DNA from: Phoronis australis
Lineage: Eukaryota > Phoronida > Phoronidae
Direction of reading: 5' to 3'
DNA: 25,790 bases
Assembly: GCA_002633005.1 (NCBI GenBank)
Contig: NMRA01000429.1
Span: forward strand, 305,532 to 331,321
The notes under the pieces were generated by a model. That model was given only the letters and a program-made list of their open reading frames with translations. It was not told where the DNA came from and made no database searches. Both the position numbers and the translations under genes were made by a program. This document shows, in pieces, positions 17,240-25,790 of this stretch (position 1 is the stretch's first letter; every line of letters begins with the position of its first letter).

Positions 17240-17357
17240 TAGTGCTTTTGCGCTCTGAAATTCGCTCGCCACCGGGCGACCGGCAAGTCAACTTCTACTC
17301 GCCCAGCACCAATTTTACTCGCATTGGCGACTGGGCGAGTGGCTAAGTATATCCCTG
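17240..17357 (-). repeat. Right copy of the inverted repeat pair (partner 14871-14977)
   Basis: Read on the minus strand it begins CAGGGATATAC and carries several GGCGAGT and CTCGCC motifs in the same order as the left copy, with extra internal repetition. The flanks of the two copies both contain GGAAG, but not as a clean, directly adjacent target duplication. Confidence 0.6.
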
Positions 17358-18851
17358 GGAAGGATACCGACGAGTTATTACTGGAATTGGTACGTTCAGG
17401 CTCTGCACAGTACACCATGGCCAGCTGATGATCACACACGAGGGTTTATCATTGTGCCTCGTTTTTGATCAGTAATTAAAGATGGCGCGGAAAGATGGCG
17501 CTTTCGTGAAATAGGTGAATAGACAGCATGCTATTGGTAGGTTGATATGTCCCTTATGTATATTCCTTAATTTTAATCTATTCATGTTAGCTTTATATCC
17601 CACTGGGTTTCAATTACTATGGTTTCGCCACCTTGTTTTGTCGCTCCATGATTTTGTTTTTATTGAATCATGCTACCTAGCTGTACTACTCCATGTTTGC
17701 ATTTTCCTTTTACGGGCCCCCGTTTTCTTATGCTACTTTTGTCAGCCTCGCTCGCTCTCCCTTGGGTGGGCGGATGCATCCTTCTGCTGCATCTGTGGCA
17801 GATTGTCACCCACCTTTACAGTTCAACATGTTATATAACTTTTGTAATTACTGATATCTGTAGTAGTTTAGTTTGTCATAATATATGTGACCTTTTATCT
17901 CAACTACACGTGTTGTTTCACTGTAAACTAGCTTCGGTATCGCTTCGCAGTTAGCGCATATAATAATAAATAAAATGCCATTTTATAGCTTTAAATGGAG
18001 TCACGGAAAAATCAATAACTCCATCCAAACTAGTTTTCTTTTCTTTCCATTCTCGTCATTTTTGCTATGGTGCGAAGCGATGATGTGTTGTTGCTGACGA
18101 GAAGCACCAACTTCCCAATACTTTTGATTGCAATTTTTAAGAAAAGGCGCAAAATGGTCGTAAAAAAGGTTTTAAAAACGGGAATTGATCTTAAATTGGC
18201 TTATGCTATTGTGCAAAGTACCATTTTTCAAGGAAGATTCAAGGCTATGATACCAAATATTTTGGTCTCATCGGTATGTTGACACATGAATTCAGCTGTC
18301 AGAAATGCACTTTCGAAAAACGGCTTTATCGAAGAGTATAATAAGCACTGGAAACAATTATCCTACGTCTTCTCCGGTGAGCATAGATTGGTTAAAAACA
18401 ACTTCGTGCGCATACGTGTAGGCTTGTGTGTATTAATGTTCTTTCCCAATATACATGTACATACGCTGTGCATATTTTTGATTTATAAAATAAATATAAA
18501 AAACTCCCAGAGAAGTTTCAGTTCAGGAAGTTGACATTTTAATGACCTTGTATTTTCAGATATGCCATTAATTTCTACTTCGAAGTAACTGAAAACGAGA
18601 AGAGATGTCTTGGTCTTTGGAAATTTAACACAAGTTATTTACGCGATGTCAATCATATCAACGAAGTATTAAGTGTGTCGACTTTCATATTAATAGTTAT
18701 TGTCATATTAAACACAAAAATTAGTATGGGAACTAATTTAAATGGAAATCAGAAAAAATCCAATCTTGTATTTTATGGAAAAGAAGTTGCAAATAAGAGG
18801 GAATCAGATGAAATCCTTCTATAGCTCCGCATATACATGCTCCAAGTTTAC
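17358..18851. other. Stretch without a supported gene
   Basis: The first 600 bases are T-rich on the plus strand and contain open frames (17515-17838, 17670-17954) that look like composition effects. AATAAATAAA near 17966 could be a poly(A) signal or transposon end. The frames at 18067-18282 and 18286-18534 match no family. TACATGTA occurs at 18452-18459. Confidence 0.4.
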
Positions 18852-19922
18852 TTAATTTCCTCTTATGTTTTGTCTTATAGATTGTAGCACCTTCAAGAAT
18901 TCTGTGCGCACCGATTTGTTGATCATTCCATACACAACAGGGTTAAGGAAGTTGCAAGAGTTATACAGAGGCAGTGAGACCAACTCTACTTCACGCGCAA
19001 GTTCTTTTTCAGGTGCATACATTTTCGCCATACGCGAGCCCACATACGGAAATAACGATAGAATATAACAAGACGTAATACCGAATAACACTATCGACGC
19101 CTTCATTTGCGACCTCAGTTGTCTCTGTTTCTCTTTCCCTTCCGAGTCTGCGGCCAAAGGCACTGGAACTTTCGAGAGTTTCCTGGACTCTCTGAAAATT
19201 CGTACGTAACACCAGCACATAACAAGAGATGTTGGAAAGAAAATCGCTCCCATTACAGCAACAACTGTCCTAGTTCCAACATCCTTGTCACGTCGACTCC
19301 AGTCAAGTTGACAGGCATTTAGATAAGAGTCAAATTCGTACTTGCCGAAACCAAACAAAGGCGGACACGTGATTATCACAGGTACCACCCATGATGCAAC
19401 TATCATCCACTTTGTCAGGCGGTTATTTATTTTTAAATGATAATGCATTGGCTTTACGCATGCGTAGAAACGCTCAATGCTGATGCACAAGAGAGTCGTC
19501 ATGGATTGAATTCCTAAGCAATTCTGAAGAAATCCGATAACACTACAAAGAATTTCACTGTTCTGAAGCATCTCAACGCCGTATACGGTTATCCACAGTG
19601 TAATGGGAAAAGATATATCTCCTATAGCCAAATTGGATACAAGATAATACCCAGGAGAGTGTAATGGATAACGAGAGTAAACAGTGTAAAGCAACAAGAT
19701 GTTAGACGGAACTGTCAGAAGAGTTGTAGCTGTGTAGTAGACTTGGTACCATAAAAGGTTTTCTGGACTGGTAGAGGAATCGTTTCTGCTCAATGGCATG
19801 CTGAGGAACTCTGTAAAATTCATGATGTTGTGAATTTGTTGGCTTCGGGATCTGAAAAACATTTTGATAGCATTAAACTCGATATGCATAGTTTTCCTGC
19901 TTTGAATTACATGTTGAGTCAT
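18852..19922 (-). CDS. Class A (rhodopsin-like) GPCR, intronless orphan
   Basis: This is a 356-residue seven-helix receptor of the plasma membrane, presumably coupled to G proteins. Class A marks are N74 in helix 1, LAIGD with D102 in helix 2, C126 and C204 for the extracellular disulfide, E-R-F (150-152) for the usual D-R-Y, W178, P230, C285/P292 in helix 6 (the usual tryptophan of C-W-x-P is tyrosine or displaced), and N-P-V-V-Y (327-331). The residue at 7.43 is N321, not lysine, so it is not an opsin. The second loop and CQLDW recall opsin/melatonin-like receptors, but the ligand is unknown. The first ATG gives a basic 33-residue extension. Met34 (start at 19823) is more likely, because the N-glycosylation sites NFT and NDS then form a normal short extracellular N-terminus. 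There are no frameshifts and the C-terminal tail is short, so the gene looks functional. Confidence 0.9.
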   Translation of the reverse strand: MTQHVIQSRKTMHIEFNAIKMFFRSRSQQIHNIMNFTEFLSMPLSRNDSSTSPENLLWYQVYYTATTLLTVPSNILLLYTVYSRYPLHSPGYYLVSNLAIGDISFPITLWITVYGVEMLQNSEILCSVIGFLQNCLGIQSMTTLLCISIERFYACVKPMHYHLKINNRLTKWMIVASWVVPVIITCPPLFGFGKYEFDSYLNACQLDWSRRDKDVGTRTVVAVMGAIFFPTSLVMCWCYVRIFRESRKLSKVPVPLAADSEGKEKQRQLRSQMKASIVLFGITSCYILSLFPYVGSRMAKMYAPEKELAREVELVSLPLYNSCNFLNPVVYGMINKSVRTEFLKVLQSIRQNIRGN

Positions 19923-20750
19923 AATAAAACGCCAAGTATTACTGCGACATTTGTCATACTTCTTTTCACTTTCGATTTATACAATTTAGATCGCAGCGAC
20001 AAATCAAGTAAATTAGATAAATAAATAAAATTGCGTTGTTGCTCTGCGAAATACAGTTTTTACTCAAAAACTTTAGAGCGTGACAAGTTCACAACTATAT
20101 AGTGATGGACAAATACCATTGTAAACGTTATCATGCTGTGCAATATTTCAGAACAGTATTGTATATAGATTATCATTTACATATATAAAGATTATTGAAT
20201 GGCGAAGTCGTTATACCCCGTTATCTAGAGCCCGAGTGGATTTTGGACAATTATCGCCCGATGGGGCATTTGAAGTTTTGTCTTTTTACAAATCTGTCCT
20301 CAATTGGATCACCTGGTCATGTCTTTTAGTAAAATTTAACAAAAAAATGAAAGCTACATCGATAGCAAAACATTCCATTTGGATTACCATAATTACACCC
20401 CTATAGGCATACTGTTTGCATTTCTCTTGTTTCTGTAATTGGTGCTCTTAAGCCAATCATAGTGATCTTCCAACGCGTCATATAGTGGTGAGGTTGCGAC
20501 CCCGATAGACTTCGCGTTTACCTGTATCTGACTTCCGGCATATATTTTCCTGTGTGATGGCGTATGCTATACTCCCTTGTTTACTTATGCTGTGTACTAC
20601 AATAGAGCTATGTTTTGAAAGATCGGGAACATTGAAATAAGCTCCTAAAGTTGTCGAGCACGTCAACGGTCAGCCACGCCCCCAAGCCTAAAAATGGCGA
20701 TGCTCAAAAACAGATCAGCGCTATCTTGAGGCATGCGGCCCAGGCTGCTC
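19923..20750. other. Upstream flank of the GPCR
   Basis: No gene is supported. The right part (20470-20750) is richer in CpG and holds several short ATG frames, including one at 20752, so it may be a promoter for a plus-strand transcript. This is inferred from composition only. Confidence 0.35.
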
Positions 20751-20794
20751 AATGGCAGACGATAGTAGCGAAACCGTTGGCGCTGGGGAGATAA

Positions 20795-20980
20795 TTATCT
20801 TCGCCTGTTGGTGTGGAAAAGTCTATAGATGACAGATTTTATAAAAAATGGGCCGTGCCAGTCCTTCATCAATTTTTTAAGTTCGACAAGGATAGCGCAG
20901 ATGATAAGAGTTCAGGGTACACTAATGTTTGCAAGACGCAAAATAACAAAACCTTCGACTTCGTTATGGACAAGCTCTGA
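20795..20980 (+). other. Short open frame, possible exon or BED-finger remnant
   Basis: A 61-codon frame without ATG runs from 20795 to a TGA at 20978. It contains VLHQFFKFDKDS and later a single cysteine in NVCKTQNN. The FF-x-FDKD segment resembles the start of BED zinc fingers in hAT transposases, but the second cysteine and the histidines are missing. A plausible 5' exon (ATG at 20752) overlaps it in another frame. A chance frame is a real alternative, as is the overlapping 75-codon frame at 20829-21056. Confidence 0.2.
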
Positions 20981-23900
20981 GTCAGGCGAATGCGAAGCAA
21001 CCAACCTGAATACAAGTGATGGTACGCTTAAAACCAAAAAATTCAGGAAGAAATAGCTTTTGCCAATGTGCCGGAGATTTTTCTGGTGAATAATTCCAAA
21101 AATATGGAAGACTGGGAACATCAATAGCTTCAAATAAAGCCAATCTATTATCCATTCAATGCCATTTAATTTGATATTAACATGTATGCAGCCAGCATTT
21201 TGTACATGTTCATTTATCAAACCTACACATTAGCATGATACATGCACTTTTATGACAAAAAATTAAAGGTGCTTATTTCACAAAACTTCGTATTGCTCTC
21301 AAGAATTTTGTTCTGTTTTACGAAAAAAATATTTCAAGATTGTATGGGTCATGTGGCTTCATTGTCGATCCCTTTTTTGCGGCGAGATAAACTGAATTCG
21401 ATAAAACACACAATAAAGGGCTTCGAGCAACACTCGCTTAGGTTTTAAGACACTCCACTCAAGGGTCCACCATTTCGTAATGCCAACAACTGATATTTCA
21501 TTTTTAACTTTTTTGGTTTTGAAGCGCCTGCATCAGTATAACACTACCAGCGTATAAGTATGATGTGTACGACTACTGTTCTTGTTCTTTGATTTGGTGA
21601 TATTAAGTGGACTTTGCCATCAGTTATTTCTCCATTAGGCCTAAATTAACTTCGTTTATTCTTCTGTGACAGACTGTTGTGCACCATTCGAAGCATTTTA
21701 TTTGCAAGCTGTCAAAAGAACTATGTAATGTGAATACGAGAAGATTTGAAGCGAAATGAGCTCATCTTACCACTAATAGAAAAAATTCGATGAGAGTATT
21801 TAACAATCTCCTGGACGGAATATTGTTGAGTTTTCTGATACCGTAAACTATAGCTCGGATAATCTGTCACTTTCGGAACCGAGGCGAAAACGACGAGTTG
21901 TAAGTTTGACGGTTTATCCGTACCAACTTTGAAGACGTGCTGAACAGAATTGCTAGTTACATTTCTTATACGTGCCTGAATTAGCTTGGCGATAGCCGCA
22001 ACTTCACATAACCAAATCGCCCAACACATTGGGTTAATTTATGTAACAGTAAAGTATCTATTTTGAATTTACTTTCTAAAGTTAAAACTCATTTTGATGC
22101 GTGTCCCTTGAATTCACACAATACTCGGAAACGTTTCACATGCGACATGTATTTTTAAAGAGTGGGGATAATGAACGACAAAATGATCCATTGCAATGTG
22201 ATCGTCTGAATATCGACTCAAGCTAGAATTCGTGACCTTGGCCTTGCTTTATGCCACGAGTCATTAATTAATCAGCAAGAAATGAAGATGACAACTTCAG
22301 ATATGTAAATTAATAATATCACCCCACAAATGTAAATTTGCTGTCATTTTCATAGGAAGCAGGTGTTGCAGATTTGATTTGCTCACACTGAAAGCTATCA
22401 AATTACTGTTAGACACTTTGTGAGAACTGAATAAACTGTCACTAGTTTTGAAAAATTAAGTACGCAGCTTATCCCTACCCCTCGCCGCTAAGAAATTTGC
22501 CACACTACATCCAAGTACGTGACCCTCCCTTGATCGACATTTCAATGAAAGTAGAATGTAAACCCATTATATGTTCTGGGCTAAGAGATGGGGGTTAACT
22601 GAAAAGACGGAATAAATGAATGGAATTGGGAACGGTGAGCTACATATATTCAAATATTGTTGACAAAACGCGACTTCAAATCTAAAATGATGGTTTATAC
22701 TATGTCGGATAACCTTAAAGGCAGGTATGTCGTGCTTTCGCCGCAATCATGAGCTCATAATGAATACCTTTTCAAACGTTAAGAGGTGCAGTGGACGATA
22801 TACATGTACGAATAGAAGATATTTGAGAGCAGTACGTGTATTTTGTGAGTCGAGGAAACGGCAGTTTGACTGAATGTATAGATACACAAATGTAGTTGAT
22901 GAGAACGGAACACAGTTCCTTACAGCTGCACAGTGGTTGATTAGAAAAGAACTGCAGCTCATGAGAAAAGAAGTGTTTGTAACTGTTTATTTCATCTAAC
23001 AGACGGAACATTAAGTAATACATTTGGGTTATGAGGGGTTAAAATAGTCTACTGTGTTTCAGACATTTATTATCTCAATAACAATTGGAAATCAATCCTA
23101 GAAAGAGTAAATAAACCCACTTTGACGAGAAGTTGAAGAACGCAAAAATATCATTCGCTGAAATATATCATCAGATGTGTGTGTTTTTCGTGTTCAAACC
23201 TTATTCAAGTGTCTATTTGTGAATCTCAAAAATCTAGAAATAAAACCGCATTCAGATGTGGAAAGCAAACAGGACGTCTGATCAGAAGGCAGATTGTTTG
23301 CTTAACCACGCGTTCACAAAGGCGTCCTATTTGCCGTATAACGAGTGATGGGGGACATGCCCATTTTTTGCAGGTACGGTCGCTGGCAGACTGGGTTGTT
23401 CAGCAACAGTATTATGTTTCCATTGTTGCTTATATTACTCATAATGCCTTTGTTCAGCCAAAGTCCCACCACATGAGGGCACTGCGAAGGAACGTATTAC
23501 TAACTGTCGAATTCCGGTCGCCATCTTCGCATGTTTTTGACATGGCTGGGTTTCTTTATCACTGGTTTCTCGTACACTGTGGATTGGTATGTAAGTGGTA
23601 TTAGTTGACAACCTTATTGTTTAATTAAAAAGACTGTCTGAAGCTGTTACCCGTATTGTACGCGTCAGGTTAAGGTTAATGCTGAGTGCCCGATGAAATG
23701 CAATGGTTTATTTCCTTTTGCCCGTCAGGGCCTCATATTAGCTGCTGGTATACAGATTTGCATTTTTCGTCAAATTTGGTCTTGCACAAAGAGGTGTCTA
23801 ATTAGGATTTCCGTTGTCCAACGATGTGCTCTTACCGATACATGTTTAATACATCAAAATAAGGGGTGCAGCAGTGCGTAGAAACACACCGTAATCTAAG

Positions 23901-24042
23901 ACCTCGTGTGCCGCAATGCATGATGCGTTTTCTTTTCCATTGGCAGGAGGAGGATCCATTGGCCGCACTTAACTTGAATTAACAGATGAATAAGGAAACT
24001 GCATTAGAATTCATATCAGCAACAAATTAAGAAATGCGTGAA
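20981..24042. other. Long stretch without a recognisable gene
   Basis: Frames up to 141 codons exist (23179-23604 plus, 21721-22029 minus), but none shows a domain, and lengths of this order are expected by chance at this base composition. TAGGCCTA at 21636-21643 and TACATGTA at 22801-22808 are the only repeated motifs noticed. The stretch could contain introns, exons too short to recognise, or old repeats. Confidence 0.45.
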
Positions 24043-24930
24043 TTTTTTTCATATTTTTATTTTGCTCCAGCATGATAGTTACATATCTCATAAAACAATA
24101 CAGTACACATAGTTTACAAAGAATAACATTAAATCATTAGTCAAAAAGTACCGTATTTCCTTCAGCATGTAATTTAATGAAGTTAATGAACAATTGGAAA
24201 ATTAAGGTTTTTTAACAAACCTTTGGCTAAATATGTAATTTTTGCTAACATGATCAACAGATTAAAATTACAATTTTCCGTCTGAATGTTTCCCAAAAAA
24301 CAAAAAAACACTGCTATCCTGTCCACATGGAAATTTAAATGATATGTTTGTTTTAACCACTCAGCAAACAGGAGCCAGAAACAGGAGACAAGACGACATT
24401 CCCAAAACAGATGGAGAAAAGTTTCACTGTGTTCACCACAGAATGAGCATAGATCACTTGTTTTTTTTTTAATTCTATGTAAATAATTATTAGTTGGTAA
24501 TATTCTGAGAATTATGCGGTATTGAAACCAACGCAATTTTGTATCTTTTGTACAATGTGAGTTTATTTACATTACTCCACTCTTTATCAGAGTCACTAAA
24601 ATTTGCATTATTTATAACACCGTTTATTTCTATCTCAGATGACCACTTGCTTTTATATTTACAAGTTGTCTGAAGTGACTGTACTAAGGTGCCATAAATA
24701 TTTACCCCTTGTGATCTACATTCTGTATTATGTAAAATTTTATTAATATAACTTGGAAAAATTTGGTAAAAAGATATTATCTTGTCTCTTCTTAAAACCC
24801 CTGTACGCTGCAAAGGTTTCACTTCTTAAGCCATAGAATTCTAGTATTATAGGTTGAAAGTTATAACTATTACAGAGTTGTTCGTATGACATAAAAGAAC
24901 CTTCAGCATTAAACAAATCACACACACGAT
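24043..24930 (-). mobile_element. Decayed, 5'-truncated L1/Tx1-like LINE
   Basis: On the minus strand three consecutive frames encode the C-terminal part of an L1/Tx1-type ORF2, followed by about 120 bp of 3' UTR, an AATAAA at about 24057 and an A-rich end at 24043-24049. No target duplication was found. The 5' end lies near a poly-C/(CT)n tract at 24936. It is on the same strand as the LINE at 14991-15700 but of a different clade. Confidence 0.75.
24183..24925 (-). pseudogene. L1/Tx1-like ORF2 C-terminus with two frameshifts
   Basis: Read leftwards, the pieces are 24925-24743 (SYEQLCNSYN, ILEFYGLRS), 24822-24490 (KEWSNVNKLTLYKRYK) and 24536-24183 (MRWFQYRIILRILPTNNYLH, then LCSFCGEHSETFLHLFWEC). 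The last is the zf-RVT region found after the RT domain of L1/Tx1 elements: a K/M-x-R-W-F-Q-Y-R-I stretch, then C-x2-C-x7-H-x4-C. Joining the three pieces requires two frame changes, near 24780 and 24530, so the copy is dead. RT and endonuclease are absent. Confidence 0.8.
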
Positions 24931-24935
24931 AGACT

Positions 24936-24972
<37 letters not shown>
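24936..24972. repeat. Poly-C and (CT)n simple repeat
   Basis: Ten C residues are followed by about 13 CT dinucleotides, directly beyond the 5' end of the L1/Tx1-like fragment. Confidence 0.97.
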
Positions 24973-25790
24973 AAGCAGGTGGGTTTTTAAAATTTTTAAG
25001 TGCCGGCTGCCTAAAAAGATGAGTATACCTGTTTTCTAGAAATAAAAAGTAGTGGGATGTTCCCGAACAACTAAACATGTGACATTGCATCTATACAAAC
25101 GCAGTAACTGAAAGCGAAGACCGTTTTTCGTGGTAACAATATGTGGAAATTGACAAGAGTTCAAATAACTTTTGACTAAAAATGCAGCTGCAACCCCGCA
25201 TTCCGGCTTTCAAAGAGACCACCTAGCGATATAAAAGTGTTCCCAACTAGTTCATTACTCAATGGTTTCTGGGAACAACTTACAGTTCGTCATTGGTGGG
25301 TGCCAACTACTGCAGGCGAACACGCCTTGAGAACCCAGGTTGGGTGGATACGATTCCATGGCCTAGCTTCTAAGTTTTATTTGCGGGCCCTTAAACTCTG
25401 GTCCCCGGTACGGGAGTTTGATCCATAGGTATGAAGCATTTTTGCGCGAATATAATGTAGGGGTGCGCGCAGCATAACTGGTAACATTAGAAAGTCGTCC
25501 AAGATATTCTTGGGCAGCGGGGAGCAGTCTGTTGCAGTTGCTTGAGGTGAGGAATCCTTTAGAATTCCTGTGGAGTCATGGGCTCAGCAATGACCAGTTC
25601 TTTGACCCTGTCTACTGTTATTGTACATTCACGATTTTCTCCCTGACATCTCCAGTAAGACAAGTTAATTTGAGGATCATCCTATCTGTTACAATGTTTT
25701 CAATATGTACAGGACACTAGTCTCCCATTCAATTTTGAAAGACTTGACAAGTAGGGGAACGACTGGGTCATGTCGTTTCACCTTGACAAA
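24973..25790. other. Right-end stretch without a supported gene
   Basis: Short plus-strand frames at 25237-25428 and 25532-25720 match nothing I know. GGTGCGCGCAGCATAAC near 25462 faintly recalls the ends of the GCGCGCA-type MITE, but there is no partner end. Confidence 0.4.

Noticed and set aside
17515-17954. 107- and 94-codon frames as membrane proteins
   Set aside because: T-rich DNA gives hydrophobic translations in several frames at once; no family match.
19009-19322. Frames on both strands within the GPCR region
   Set aside because: They are shadows of the receptor coding sequence in other frames.
23179-23604. 141-codon plus-strand frame as a gene
   Set aside because: No domain is visible, and a frame of this length is within what chance gives in 25 kb on six frames.
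1-25790. CRISPR array, bacterial operon or phage-like system
   Set aside because: No regularly spaced short direct repeats, no ribosome-binding-site-led gene strings, and clear animal gene families throughout.

Overview
This is animal nuclear DNA, most likely from a marine invertebrate. The case rests on a rhodopsin-like (class A) GPCR, a fibrinogen-related domain, metazoan histone-type 3' stem-loops, a Gmr1-type Ty3/gypsy retrotransposon, two LINE tails, several TIR elements, and many copies of the 8-base palindromes TACATGTA and TAGGCCTA. I cannot fix the phylum from the sequence alone. The window is gene-poor and rich in decayed transposons, with no bacterial, phage or CRISPR-like organisation.

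Left end (1-3.4 kb). Bases 1-1179 are repeated, apparently without a difference, at 2176-3354. The first copy stops at a single N (an assembly gap), exactly where the second copy runs into an (AC)n microsatellite. This looks like a redundant contig or haplotig, although a real tandem array is not excluded. The complete copy holds the most interesting locus of the window: an intronless 105-residue protein that is nearly all one C4HC3 (PHD-like) zinc finger. Its stop codon is followed within 70 bases by two histone-type 3'-end stem-loops and a purine-rich U7-like element. An exact E2F site and a CCAAT box lie upstream. Together these suggest a non-histone gene expressed and processed like a replication-dependent histone gene.

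Middle (3.4-9.1 kb). It contains a 0.43-kb MITE, a fibrinogen-related domain exon (about 5.8-6.3 kb, with an irregular C-terminus), long stretches without recognisable genes, and an unassigned region near 8.2-8.8 kb.

Transposon block (9.15-17.4 kb). A decayed minus-strand Gmr1-like element (3' LTR, RNase H, RT, integrase, protease) has its integrase upstream of RT, the order typical of that clade. A 265-bp MITE with a 3-bp target duplication interrupts its integrase. Next come a tyrosine-recombinase fragment and a degenerate ~51-bp repeat. A nest follows: an inverted-repeat pair (14871/17357) encloses a 5'-truncated LINE with a 13-bp target duplication and a 1.1-kb TIR element.

Right end (17.4-25.8 kb). 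It has one intact intronless class A GPCR on the minus strand (18852-19922), a weak transposase-like or exon-like reading frame near 20.8 kb, and the decayed 3' end of an L1/Tx1-like LINE (about 24.04-24.93 kb) beside a (CT)n tract. The remainder shows no gene I can support.
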